A stretch of 44,169 bases of DNA, from NCBI GenBank assembly GCA_964373855.1, contig CAYJWL010000005.1, positions 1 through 44,169 of the forward strand, given 5' to 3'. A program made the position numbers and the translations under genes. The notes under the pieces are model-generated. The model was not told the origin of the DNA, searched no databases, and saw only the letters and a list, made by a program, of their open reading frames with translations. The stretch comes from CAYJWL01 sp964373855. GTDB taxonomy: Bacteria; Patescibacteriota; Andersenbacteria; UBA10190. Below, piece by piece: positions 1 to 8,484 of the stretch; position 1 is the first letter of the stretch, and each line of letters begins with the position of its first letter.

Positions 1-466
1 CATTACCCTGAACACGCCGGCTGGACAGTTTTTGTTTGGCATAATTACTAATAGGCAAGTACAAATCAAAATTGCGGAAGAACATGTTTAGATACATGGC
101 ATATAACCGACTGCTGTAAGAAACATCAAGTCCGTGAACTGTAATGGCTATCGGCTTACCGGTTATTTTTTTTATCAACCAGCCCGCTAATGACAGTACC
201 GGATCGCCCAGATGGACCACATCCGCCCGATAGCTGTGTATGATTCCCAGCGGGATTACGGCTATCGAGAAAAAAACGGAACGGATTCGGCTTGCCCACA
301 GCGGAACAGATGGATGGGTTTTATTAACCAATGTGTCCAGCCGAATTACAGAAATTTTCTGCAGGTGCGAGATTAGCTCATAGCTAAGCCGCTCCATGCC
401 GCCGGCATCCTTCCCGTAGGCACGCGATATAAAGAGAATCCGCGCCGGTCGCCGCATTTCAACCAT
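1..466 (-). CDS. Glycosyltransferase family 4, N-terminal part (runs off the window)
   Basis: Open frame on the - strand from an ATG at 466 to the window edge, about 155 codons. The translation starts MVEMRRPARILFISRAYG, continues with GGMERLSYEL (the GG.E motif of GT4 N-terminal domains, where a donor loop is expected), and has ADVVHLGDPVLSLAG and KPIAITVHGLDVSY, the usual Rossmann-like pattern around residues 85-125. The nucleotide-sugar-binding C-terminal half lies outside. It is upstream of nothing else on this strand within view and follows the GT2 gene at 530-1537 in the same direction with a 63-base gap, so the two may be co-transcribed. The start codon lacks an obvious Shine-Dalgarno sequence. 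Family assignment is firm; donor and acceptor are unknown. Confidence 0.8.
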   Translation of the reverse strand, partial: MVEMRRPARILFISRAYGKDAGGMERLSYELISHLQKISVIRLDTLVNKTHPSVPLWASRIRSVFFSIAVIPLGIIHSYRADVVHLGDPVLSLAGWLIKKITGKPIAITVHGLDVSYSSRLYAMYLNMFFRNFDLYLPISNYAKQKLSSRRVQGN

Positions 467-529
467 ACCCAGAGATAAATCGTTGCCAAAAACAAGACAA
501 GCTTGGTGAAGTTTTCTTACTGGGCATAG

Positions 530-1537
530 CTAATCGTGCCGGCGCTTTGAATTATTTCGATATGTACGTTGTCGCTCTAGGTAGGCAATCTTGTCAAGTA
601 AGACACGCATGCGATGAAGCATATCGGCGATCATGGCCACAAGGCCCAAGAGAAAGCCGAGGATGATAAAAATTCCAGAGAGCTGCACCAGTGAGCGATA
701 AGGATGCGTTTGCCCGGTATCCAGCCAGTGGTAGAGCAGGAAGGCAAAGCCAGCTACACCTAACAAGAAGAAAAGGAGAGCGGGGGTACCAAAAAATATC
801 AGTGGGTGGTAATCGCGCAGGCTGCGGACAATGATACTCATGCTTTTTATGCCGTAATGCCAAAGGCTACCTGCCACCCGCGATCGGCCATGCTCCCGCA
901 CTCCTTTAACCTTCAGTGGTATTTCCATCATAGGAATGCCTTTAAATGCTAAATCAATGAAGGTTTCTTGTGTGTACGTAAAGTGTCCAAACAACACGAG
1001 GCGCAGCGCCGCCTCGCGGGTATACGCGCGAAAACCGCAGGAAACGTCCGTAAACTTTTTACCCGTGACTAAGTTTATGAGCCGGGTCATCCAGCTATTA
1101 CCCCACCGCTTGAGCGGCGGCATATGCGGTTTAAGTCTTGGATCAGCGAAACGGCTCGCTGTCACAAACCAGGCTTCCTGACGCAAGATCGGCGCAACCA
1201 GCTTTGGGATATCATCCGGATTAAACTGGCCGTCAGCATCTATGTTTACAATAATATCCGCGCCGCGTTCAAGCGCATGGCGCAGGCCTGTGTGAAAGGC
1301 GGCGCCTACACCCATAGGAGCCGGATGATGAACAACAAAAGCACCCGCGGCTTTAGCCAGCTCGCCTGTGCGATCGCGAGAACCATCATCAATAACAACA
1401 GTATCAATCAACCCAATACCCTGAATCGTTGAGGGGATTTGCGTAATCACACTGGTGATAGTTTTCTCTTCGTTTAGCGCGGGGATGATAATAACCAAGC
1501 GCGGTTGTTCTTCGGAATTTGAAGTAATCATACACAT
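530..1537 (-). CDS. Glycosyltransferase family 2, polyprenyl-phosphate sugar transferase type
   Basis: 335 residues. The N-terminal GT-A domain has LVIIIPALNEEKTI, VVIDDGSRDRT and the metal-binding stretch NIDADGQFNPDD, as in dolichyl/undecaprenyl-phosphate mannose or glucose synthases. Two hydrophobic C-terminal helices (about residues 245-270 and 285-310) are followed by a basic tail, so the protein is probably anchored in the inner membrane. It would load a sugar onto a lipid carrier for the surface polysaccharide built by the neighbouring genes. The first ATG is at 1537; a second in-frame ATG at 1531 gives a two-residue shorter protein. A CATAAT-like hexamer lies only a few bases before the start, so the message may be nearly leaderless (inference). 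The specific sugar cannot be told. Confidence 0.85.
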   Translation of the reverse strand: MCMITSNSEEQPRLVIIIPALNEEKTITSVITQIPSTIQGIGLIDTVVIDDGSRDRTGELAKAAGAFVVHHPAPMGVGAAFHTGLRHALERGADIIVNIDADGQFNPDDIPKLVAPILRQEAWFVTASRFADPRLKPHMPPLKRWGNSWMTRLINLVTGKKFTDVSCGFRAYTREAALRLVLFGHFTYTQETFIDLAFKGIPMMEIPLKVKGVREHGRSRVAGSLWHYGIKSMSIIVRSLRDYHPLIFFGTPALLFFLLGVAGFAFLLYHWLDTGQTHPYRSLVQLSGIFIILGFLLGLVAMIADMLHRMRVLLDKIAYLERQRTYRNNSKRRHD

Positions 1538-1675
1538 GTATTATGGCATAAAGCGCAGGGAAAATAACGCGGATATTAAAGCACAATTCATAACTACTTG
1601 CAAATTTGTTTTTATGGCCGGAAGGCTTTGGCAAGATACTTGGCTGCCCTATCATCATTTGCTACTGTATACAAG

Positions 1676-3148
1676 ATGACTTTGAAAAAAATCCTTCCGG
1701 TGCTCATCGCTACCGCGGCTGTGATATTCATGACACATTCAGTTCTGGCAGCCACGCTTGAAAGCAGAGTGAATGAGGCATTCCGCAGTGTGTTCGGTCG
1801 GAACCCAACTGCTGCTGAAAATAATTATTGGCGTGATCGGGTTGTGAAGAAGGAGAAGACCACATATGACGCCTTGCGGGGAGCAATGTTCTGGCACAAG
1901 GCCCTGGGCAAGACAATTGGCGGAGAGGCTCCCGCTGCGTCAAGCGCGGCCGCCCCTGCCATAACGGGCAGCGGCATCCTCGCCGGGCTGTCCGCAAAGG
2001 ATGACAAAACGACCCTGACGAAGAATGTACTTCTGATCTTTATTCGAATATATGGAAATGATCCCTCGAACGCAGAGAAAACTTGGTGGCGCAAGCGGAT
2101 TGCCTGCGGTGAAATTGCTAATCACAAATCACTGATAGCCTCGATGCAGTTTCATAAAGCCAAGAAGGCGAGAAAAGGCAGTGACGCAATCTGCGGCGGT
2201 TCAGCCGGGGCGACGGCATCGAGCAGCGGCGTGGCGCGCCAGTCGGTGGCAGGCGTAAGTACGCATCCCTTTGGAGACGATGTAAGAATCGGCATCTTTA
2301 GTACCAACGGCGCCGCCATCGGTGCAACAGCCAGCAGCGACTTCCAGGTCCGCGAGGGCCAGTCAAACATACTGGCGACAGTGGGGAAGGATGATGATGT
2401 ACAAGTAAGTTGGTCAGACGGTAAATACCATGTGCGCGGTTCTGGTCTTGAACTAGACACAGAAAATGAGATTAGGCTGGTCCCGCTCAATCTGGGCATC
2501 ATGCAAATCACCAGCTACAATGACAAATCAACCACGATTGTTGATAAAAACTATAACCGCTTCCGCGGCGTGATTGAGATCCGCAAGTGCGACGGGTGCA
2601 GTGAATTATGGGCGATTAATGAGCTGCGGGTTGAATATTATCTGCGCGGCTTGGCTGAAACTTCAGGAACTGGGCCGGAAGAATATTTAAAAGCGCTGGG
2701 AGCCGCAGCCAGAACATACGTGCTCTATCACAAAGTGGTAACCGGCGGGCGGCAGCCGAAGAAGGGATACGATATTGGCCGGACGGCGGACGATCAGATT
2801 TACCGGGGTTATGAGTATGAAATTATTACCCCTCGGCTTTCAAGCATTTTTAACGCTACTAAAGGTGTCGTGGTTACAGACGGTGAGGGCGACAAGCTCG
2901 TAACGACAGTATACTTCTCCGATTCCGATGGGCGCACGCGCAGCGCCAAAGAGGCCTGGAATACAAGCCAATTTCCGCACTTGCAGCAATCTGTGGAAGA
3001 TCCTCATCACGTTGCCAGCCGTTGCCTCGGGCACTGTGTTGGCATGAGTGCTCAAGGCGCGTATGGCTTTGCCTCCAAAGATAACTGGAGCTTCCAGAAA
3101 ATACTTAAATACTTCTACAAGGGAGTTAAGATCGTTAAAGCGTACTAG
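1676..3148 (+). CDS. Secreted SpoIID/LytB-like protein with two DUF4214-like repeats
   Basis: 490 residues from ATG 1676. This start is preferred to the longer open frame because it begins with a signal peptide (MTLKKILPVLIATAAVIFM, then VLAA). Two related segments of about 50 residues (GRNPTAAENNYWRDRV and NDPSNAEKTWWRKRI, each followed by a MQFHK/MFWHK motif) resemble DUF4214 repeats. The C-terminal half is a SpoIID domain: YLRGLAE with the Glu at the position of the SpoIID catalytic residue, then ALGAAARTYVLYH and near the end GHCVGMSAQGA. SpoIID proteins are lytic transglycosylases acting on stem-peptide-free peptidoglycan. The HHVASRCLGHC cluster recalls the zinc site described for clostridial SpoIID; that parallel is inference. 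Sporulation itself is not implied. Confidence 0.8.
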   Translation: MTLKKILPVLIATAAVIFMTHSVLAATLESRVNEAFRSVFGRNPTAAENNYWRDRVVKKEKTTYDALRGAMFWHKALGKTIGGEAPAASSAAAPAITGSGILAGLSAKDDKTTLTKNVLLIFIRIYGNDPSNAEKTWWRKRIACGEIANHKSLIASMQFHKAKKARKGSDAICGGSAGATASSSGVARQSVAGVSTHPFGDDVRIGIFSTNGAAIGATASSDFQVREGQSNILATVGKDDDVQVSWSDGKYHVRGSGLELDTENEIRLVPLNLGIMQITSYNDKSTTIVDKNYNRFRGVIEIRKCDGCSELWAINELRVEYYLRGLAETSGTGPEEYLKALGAAARTYVLYHKVVTGGRQPKKGYDIGRTADDQIYRGYEYEIITPRLSSIFNATKGVVVTDGEGDKLVTTVYFSDSDGRTRSAKEAWNTSQFPHLQQSVEDPHHVASRCLGHCVGMSAQGAYGFASKDNWSFQKILKYFYKGVKIVKAY

Positions 3149-3340
3149 AGCACAAGGTGCTCGTCGTGTGTGAATCCTTATTATCCACAAAGACGCCAGT
3201 TGTTTTCCCGGCGCGAAAATACTAGCTTCGTCCTGGCCACATCACTGTCAAGGTAACGGCTTGCGCCGGCCCTGACAGACCATGCTGATGCGGCTCCGGG
3301 AGGCTTTGTTTGACTCAAGGATTCACTCACATACCTTGCG
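3149..3340. repeat. Palindromic element, family 3, copy 1 (intergenic)
   Basis: Follows the SpoIID stop. A small hairpin GAGCAC-aag-GTGCTC starts it. Outer arms are an imperfect inverted repeat: GTGTGTGAATCCTT near 3167-3180 pairs with AAGGATTCACTCAC at 3318-3331. In the middle CTGTCAAGG (3245-3253) pairs with CCCTGACAG. The core from 3245 to about 3304 matches the reverse complement of 12771-12824 closely, including CTGTCAAGG, TGACAGACCA and GGCTCCGGGA. No coding potential seen. Confidence 0.6.
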
Positions 3341-3370
3341 AGCCTAACGCCGCTGTGATGGAATAGCTTC

Positions 3371-4579
3371 ATGAACATACTGCTGCTCGCTGAAAACTGG
3401 CCGCCGCGGATCGGGGGAATTGAGAAGTACCTCACAAATATCGCGAAAGGACTGCAGGAATTGCCGGGAAACAAAGTCACAGTAATTGCACCTGCGATCA
3501 TAAGCAAGAACGCTTCCAGATTACCAATTATCCGCCCGCAAACGGCCGGCGACTCCGAGGCTCACGCTCAAGGAGCCGACCGGCTGAACTGGCGGGCAGA
3601 TTACAATATACAAGTTACCAGGAGACGCTTCTTCTGGCCGTTTATGAAACCAAAATGGCTGCCCCTATTTGTCTATCTCTACCGACTGGCCAGCCGAGAA
3701 AAAATTGATGTTGTGTTGTGCGGCAAAGCGTTATTTGAAGGATTAATTGGTTATTATCTGAAGAAATATTTAAATATTCCGTACATCGTCTTTACATACG
3801 CAATGGAGATTGCGGAATGGGAGAAGTCGCTCGCCGCCAAGAAGAAACTCGTACGCGTACTTAAAAATGCCGATAAGATAGTGTGCATTAACGAGCTGAC
3901 AAGAAAACAGTTACTAAAGCTGGGTGCAAACGAAAGGCACCTGGGCAAAATATATCCCGGGGTTGAGGAAAAGTATTTCAACGCCAAGGCCAGTACTGAC
4001 ATCCAGGAAAAATACAGCGTCAACCAGCCCTACATCATCTCTGTCGGCAGACTGATTCCGCGCAAAGGGTTTGATAATTTAATTGAAGCCTACTCCATGC
4101 TCGATCAAACAAAATATAGCGATGTAAACCTTGTTATTATTGGTGATGGCCCTGAGCACGAGAGGCTTGAGGCCCTAGCACAAAAACTATATGTGCAGCC
4201 AAAATTTCTCGGCCCTGTCCCCGATGAAGACTTGCCCGCCCTCTATGCCGGCGCAGAATTATTTGCTCTGACGCCAAAAGAAATTGCCCGCGACATTGAA
4301 GGATTTGGCATTGTATATCTGGAGGCGAATGCAGCAGGGATTCCTGTCATCGGTACACGCACCGGAGGTGTCCCGGAAGCTGTTGAACATAACAAGACAG
4401 GCTTGCTTGTAGAGTCAGAAAATCCGAAATCTATAAAAGATGCCTGCGAGCAGCTTCTTGCAAACAAGAACAAGACAAGATCTCTCGGTATTTCAGGCCG
4501 CGAGCGAGCCCGGCACGAATTTACTTGGCCAAAGCAGATTTATCGCTTAGGAAAAATGTTGCAAGACAGGCGCGTATGA
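3371..4579 (+). CDS. Glycosyltransferase family 4
   Basis: 402 residues. N-terminal domain begins MNILLLAENWPPRIGGIEKY (typical GGIE motif). The C-terminal nucleotide-sugar domain starts near residue 215 with ISVGRLIPRKGFDNLIEAY and has the E-x7-E region ending EGFGIVYLEANAAGIPVIGT and GGVPEAVEHNKTGLLV. It transfers an unidentified sugar in surface polysaccharide assembly, presumably on the cytoplasmic membrane face. Its stop overlaps the next start by ATGA at 4576. Residues about 53-76 (encoded by 3529-3599) are an Ala/Asp/Glu-rich insert that is not part of the family and corresponds to a dispersed DNA repeat (see the repeat entry). Confidence 0.9.
   Translation: MNILLLAENWPPRIGGIEKYLTNIAKGLQELPGNKVTVIAPAIISKNASRLPIIRPQTAGDSEAHAQGADRLNWRADYNIQVTRRRFFWPFMKPKWLPLFVYLYRLASREKIDVVLCGKALFEGLIGYYLKKYLNIPYIVFTYAMEIAEWEKSLAAKKKLVRVLKNADKIVCINELTRKQLLKLGANERHLGKIYPGVEEKYFNAKASTDIQEKYSVNQPYIISVGRLIPRKGFDNLIEAYSMLDQTKYSDVNLVIIGDGPEHERLEALAQKLYVQPKFLGPVPDEDLPALYAGAELFALTPKEIARDIEGFGIVYLEANAAGIPVIGTRTGGVPEAVEHNKTGLLVESENPKSIKDACEQLLANKNKTRSLGISGRERARHEFTWPKQIYRLGKMLQDRRV
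3529..3599 (+). repeat. Dispersed repeat family 1, copy inside a GT4 reading frame
   Basis: About 71 bases, starting TATCCGCCCGC, with core GGCCGGCGACTCCGAGGCTC and ending AACTGGCGGGCA. The same core occurs at 6394-6470 (in another glycosyltransferase, same strand) and in reverse at 32291-32369. The two ends (TCCGCC and GGCGGGCA) are imperfectly inverted. Here the core is read G-GCC-GGC-GAC-TCC, one frame different from the copy at 6394. Confidence 0.75.
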
Positions 4580-7323
4580 ATCTTGCCAAAATTCAATTAC
4601 TCTCGCTGCTGACAAAGGCTGTTACCACCGCGCTCGGGATAGTGCAGAGCGTTATTATTGTGCGCGTCCTCTCGCCAGCGGAGTTCGGGCTGGTTGGACT
4701 GGTTATGTCTATCGGCAGCGTTATCGGCGTGTCCCAACACCTCGGCATAGTCGATGGCGCCATCCGCGAGATAGCAGTGCGCAAAGATAAAAGCGAGATC
4801 GGCAAAGTATTTTGGGTTTCGCATTTGGCGCGCCAGACGGTGACCATTCCTTTATCCATCGCGCTCATGCTTTTGGCAGAACCAATAGCCGTCGGCATAT
4901 ACGGCCGGCCGGCCATTGTTCCTTATATCCTTATTTTCGCGGCCTCACTTATTCTCCAGGGCTTGCAAGATGTCTTGGGAGCAACGCTCACGGGAATGAA
5001 GAAATTTGTCCCTCTGTATGTCGTCCAAATTGTAACAGCGGCAATTAACATCGCGGTATTTGGATATCTTACCTGGCGTTTTAGCATCACCGGATTTTTC
5101 TGGGCGGTAATCATCACCACAACAATCATGGTGGTAATGCTGGCACAGATCGCCTGGCGCAACTTGCGCGGCCATCTTCATTGGCCAACCTGGGAAGATA
5201 TTAAAAAGTTCGGCCGCAATATCATGCGCATCGGCGTCTACATGTACATTTCACGCATCTTCTTTGTCGTCTGGCAACGGCTGCCGCTCCTGTTTCTTGG
5301 GGGAATTTTAACTGCAGAGGAACTGGGTTACATCAACGTGTCCCTGACATTCGGGTCGAAGCTGACCATTATCGCGATGGCTCTTTCGGAAGTAAATCTG
5401 TCATGGATGAGCTCACTGTATGTTAACAATCAAGAAGCTTTCAAAAAGAGTGTCACGCGAAATCTACACCGCGTGCTGGTGCTTATGCTGCTCATGACGC
5501 TGGTCATGCTTTACTTCACACCGGAAATTTTGCGCTACATCATTGGCGAGCAATATTTGCCGGCGGAACATCTTATTTATCTTATGACGCTGGCATTTTT
5601 CCTGTACGCACTCGTTGATATCGGCACCAGCAGCCTGTTTGTGCCGGCCAATAATCCAAAAATCCGTGCCGTCATATACGGATGTATGACCACGATCTCG
5701 GCATTGCTCGTTGGCTGGCTGCTGTTAGCAGCGCCCGACGCCTTCCGTGCAACAGTAGCTATTGTCGCCGGGTCCGTTGGGGCATATATTCTACTGGTTG
5801 CATATGCGCGGACATACGGAGTAAGAATTCTTTCCCGGCAGCTAGCGTTACTGCTGCTGGCTTTAATTGGCAGTGTTGGGTGGTTATTCACTGATCCCTC
5901 CCTCGCCGGGCGCATCACCGCATTTCTTCTGCTGTCTGCCTACGCGCTGTGGGAAGCGCATCGGAGCAAGCTGTTGCCGACCAGCGAGGTTAGAAAGCTC
6001 TTATGGCAACCAACAAAAGAATCTGCGCCAGGCAGGCCCAATGCCGTGCGTATTATCTGCTTTGCCGGCGCGGAATACGATCAGCCATTTTGGACAAACC
6101 GGCAGCACATGATGTCGAGAATATCCAGACAGTACCCGGTCTTGTACATTGAACCGCGCGTCTGGCTGCTCCGCTATTTCGTCAAAAATTGGCGGCAACC
6201 AGGCAGGGTCCTGAAATATATCGGCCGGCTGTTCTGGTATGAAAAAAAACATGATGAGTTGTATGTGAAATCCCAGTGGAATCTTGTTCCCGGCTCACGC
6301 GAATCTAAAATTATTGCCGGTTTTAATCATGCTCTCAACCAATGGTGCGTCCTTGTAACCGCCCGCTGGCTGGGTTTTATTACCAACTACTCTCTATCCG
6401 CCAATAAAGGGCCGGCGACTCCGAGGCTCACTGGCAAAGAGCGGACCGGCCCAACTGGCGGGCAACCTATCACTTCTGTCGTATGGCTCTACGATACCGA
6501 AGCCGCCGAATATCTCTCGGCGTTGGAACGCGCAATCGTGGTATACGACTGTGTTGATGATCACGCAGCTCAGGCCGGAGTTGACCGCAATCCGCAACGA
6601 GTCAAAGAGGAGGAAGCGGCCATTCTATCAAGAGCTGACCTTGTCACGGTCACATCACGCCGCCTGCTCGCGTTAAAACAGAAGTTAAATGCAAACACAC
6701 ATCTGGTGTTAAATGCCGGCGATGTGGCGTTGTTCACCAACGTCAGCCGCAACCAGCCGTATCTGGGCTTTAAGAAGCATGGGTCAATATTTGGTACTGT
6801 TGGCGCGCTCGATGAATACAAAGTTGATTTTGCGCTGCTGGAAGCTGTAGCCACCAAGGAACCAAACTGGGACTTTGTCTTCATCGGAGCGCCGGTTGTA
6901 AGAGACCGCGGTAAACAACTCACGAATCTGGCGAGGCTGGAAAATGTGCATATGTTAGGTATCATTGATCGAGAGCGAGTGCCGGCATATGTTCAGCAGT
7001 TCGATGTCTGCATGATCCCATACAAAGACAATGCCTATAATACCGCCAGCTTCCCTTTAAAATTCTGGGAATTTATGGCATCGGGTAAGCCGATCATCGT
7101 CAGCGGTGTGCCCGAGCTTAAGGAATATAGAAACCTGATTGAATATGTCAGATCGCCCGAAGAGTTCATACGGGCGGCTAACCGACTGCTGCAACACAGC
7201 GGCAGTGAGGCCGGACGAGCGGCACGGCGTTCACTGGCCGCAGATCATACCTGGGACCAGCGGGCGCGTCGGCTGCTCGATTTGTTGAGAAACACTATTC
7301 ATAACAAGGAGACAAGCACATGA
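4576..7323 (+). CDS. Fusion: polysaccharide flippase (Wzx-like) + TuaH-like glycosyltransferase
   Basis: 915 residues from the ATG at 4576 that overlaps the previous stop (ATGA). An upstream in-frame ATG at 4525 would lie inside the preceding gene and is not preferred. Residues 1 to about 465 form a lipid-linked oligosaccharide flippase of the MATE/MVF-like superfamily: a dozen or so hydrophobic helices, with the early motif VLSPAEFGLVGLV characteristic of Wzx/RfbX proteins. From about residue 487 a soluble GT-B-like domain begins (ICFAGAEYDQPFW, then IVVYDCVDDHAA, YIEPRVW and the C-terminal PLKFWEFMASGKPIIVSG), resembling TuaH/family-1 glycosyltransferases. These are normally separate proteins. 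Residues about 607-631 are encoded by a dispersed DNA repeat. The protein would couple sugar addition with export of the lipid-linked chain (inference). Confidence 0.85.
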   Translation: MNLAKIQLLSLLTKAVTTALGIVQSVIIVRVLSPAEFGLVGLVMSIGSVIGVSQHLGIVDGAIREIAVRKDKSEIGKVFWVSHLARQTVTIPLSIALMLLAEPIAVGIYGRPAIVPYILIFAASLILQGLQDVLGATLTGMKKFVPLYVVQIVTAAINIAVFGYLTWRFSITGFFWAVIITTTIMVVMLAQIAWRNLRGHLHWPTWEDIKKFGRNIMRIGVYMYISRIFFVVWQRLPLLFLGGILTAEELGYINVSLTFGSKLTIIAMALSEVNLSWMSSLYVNNQEAFKKSVTRNLHRVLVLMLLMTLVMLYFTPEILRYIIGEQYLPAEHLIYLMTLAFFLYALVDIGTSSLFVPANNPKIRAVIYGCMTTISALLVGWLLLAAPDAFRATVAIVAGSVGAYILLVAYARTYGVRILSRQLALLLLALIGSVGWLFTDPSLAGRITAFLLLSAYALWEAHRSKLLPTSEVRKLLWQPTKESAPGRPNAVRIICFAGAEYDQPFWTNRQHMMSRISRQYPVLYIEPRVWLLRYFVKNWRQPGRVLKYIGRLFWYEKKHDELYVKSQWNLVPGSRESKIIAGFNHALNQWCVLVTARWLGFITNYSLSANKGPATPRLTGKERTGPTGGQPITSVVWLYDTEAAEYLSALERAIVVYDCVDDHAAQAGVDRNPQRVKEEEAAILSRADLVTVTSRRLLALKQKLNANTHLVLNAGDVALFTNVSRNQPYLGFKKHGSIFGTVGALDEYKVDFALLEAVATKEPNWDFVFIGAPVVRDRGKQLTNLARLENVHMLGIIDRERVPAYVQQFDVCMIPYKDNAYNTASFPLKFWEFMASGKPIIVSGVPELKEYRNLIEYVRSPEEFIRAANRLLQHSGSEAGRAARRSLAADHTWDQRARRLLDLLRNTIHNKETST
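6394..6470 (+). repeat. Dispersed repeat family 1, copy inside the flippase-glycosyltransferase frame
   Basis: Starts CTATCCGCC, core GGCCGGCGACTCCGAGGCTC, then GAGCGGACCGGC, ends GGCGGGCAACCTAT. Read in frame as ...KGPATPRLTGKERTG..., whereas the copy at 3529 is read one base out of phase (AGDSEAH). It preserves the open frame and sits in a loop-like part of the glycosyltransferase half. Confidence 0.75.
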
Positions 7324-8426
7324 AAATTGCCTTTGATGTTTCAGATTTATGTACGGCGCGCTCGGATGGCACGACCCGGTATACGTTTGAGCTGGCCAAA
7401 AAGCTGCCACGCCTAGCTCCAGAACACGACTGGCAGTTTCTGGCCCCGTGCGATGAAACTAAAAACTTAAAACTAAAAAACGATAACTCTGCCTGGCATT
7501 CCTCGCCTTGGCCGAAATACTGGACACAATCCCGGCTGCCAATTGACCTTGTCCGCATCCGCCCCGATGTGCTGTTCATGCCAATCCAGCAGCTACCGAT
7601 CATCCGCCCGCGGCGGATGAAAACCGTGGCTGTCATTCACGATCTGGCTATGCACAAATTTTCCGACCAGTTCACGTACAAAGACTGGCTGCTGCTTCAA
7701 GTGTTCAGCGCGCAAGTGGCACACGAAGCTGATGCTATTATCGCTGTCTCACAAGCCACCGCCGATGATATTGCTGAACACTACGGGCGGAAGGGAAAGG
7801 TGCACGTAGTGCACCACGGGCTCGATCACCACACATTCCACCGACCGGCAGATGATGTGATTACACAATCATGGCCGCTGCTTGAGGAGAAGTATCCGCA
7901 GTTACGCAAGCCATACATTTTATTTGTCGGACAAATCCAGCCGCGCAAAAATTTGCGCCGCCTGATCGCTGCTTTCGAGCGGATCCACTCAAATCATCCG
8001 CAGTTGCGGCTGGCTCTTGCCGGCGGCCACGGTTGGCTGCAGCAGCCCATTCTGGATAGGGTCAAACAATCACCCCAGCGGGAGCACATCCATCTTATCG
8101 GCCGTGTACCCGACCAGCTTTTACCGGCGCTTTATTGGCACGCGGCAGTTTTTACGCTGGTCAGCCTCTATGAAGGCTTCGGCATGCCAATCCTGGAAGC
8201 GATGGCGTGCGGTTGTCCTGTGGTGACCAGTAATACTTCTTCTATGCCTGAAATTGCCGGAGAGGCCGCAATTGCTGTTGACCCATGTAGTGTCGAATCA
8301 ATTGCTGCAGGAATCACACAGGCTATGGAAAAATCTGATGAGCTAAAGGCCAAGGGCATTGAGCGGGCGAAACACTTTTCGTGGGAGAAAACGGCCGAGC
8401 AGACACGGCGTATTCTCACTGATTAA
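7320..8426 (+). CDS. Glycosyltransferase family 4
   Basis: 368 residues. Starts MKIAFDVSDLCTARSDGTTR; the start overlaps the previous stop (ATGA at 7320) and is preceded by AAGGAG at 7306-7311, a good Shine-Dalgarno with 8-base spacing. N-domain motif KTVAVIHDLAMHKF, C-domain YILFVGQIQPRKNLRRLIAAF, then LVSLYEGFGMPILEAMACGCPVVTS and MPEIAGEAAI, which match the mannosyl/rhamnosyl-transferase-like GT4 group. Last gene of the coupled block 3371-8426. It converges on the NlpC/P60 gene, whose terminator hairpin lies directly after the stop. Sugar specificity unknown. Confidence 0.9.
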   Translation: MKIAFDVSDLCTARSDGTTRYTFELAKKLPRLAPEHDWQFLAPCDETKNLKLKNDNSAWHSSPWPKYWTQSRLPIDLVRIRPDVLFMPIQQLPIIRPRRMKTVAVIHDLAMHKFSDQFTYKDWLLLQVFSAQVAHEADAIIAVSQATADDIAEHYGRKGKVHVVHHGLDHHTFHRPADDVITQSWPLLEEKYPQLRKPYILFVGQIQPRKNLRRLIAAFERIHSNHPQLRLALAGGHGWLQQPILDRVKQSPQREHIHLIGRVPDQLLPALYWHAAVFTLVSLYEGFGMPILEAMACGCPVVTSNTSSMPEIAGEAAIAVDPCSVESIAAGITQAMEKSDELKAKGIERAKHFSWEKTAEQTRRILTD

Positions 8427-8453
8427 AAAAGCCACCCGGTTAAGGAGGGTGGC
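8425..8453 (-). terminator. Intrinsic terminator of the NlpC/P60 gene
   Basis: Stem GCCACCC (8431-8437) with GGGTGGC (8447-8453), 9-base loop. Read on the - strand the stem is followed by TTTTTT (8430-8425). On the + strand there is no T-run after the stem, so it serves the - strand gene that ends at 8485. Confidence 0.75.
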
Positions 8454-8484
8454 GTATCGCTGGGTGAGCCAAACCAATAAAGAG

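Noticed and set aside
3149..3170. Terminator after the SpoIID gene (GAGCAC/GTGCTC hairpin)
   Set aside because: No T-run follows; the hairpin is better seen as part of the family 3 element.
8431..8453. Bidirectional terminator also serving the + strand glycosyltransferase
   Set aside because: There is no T-run after the stem on the + strand.
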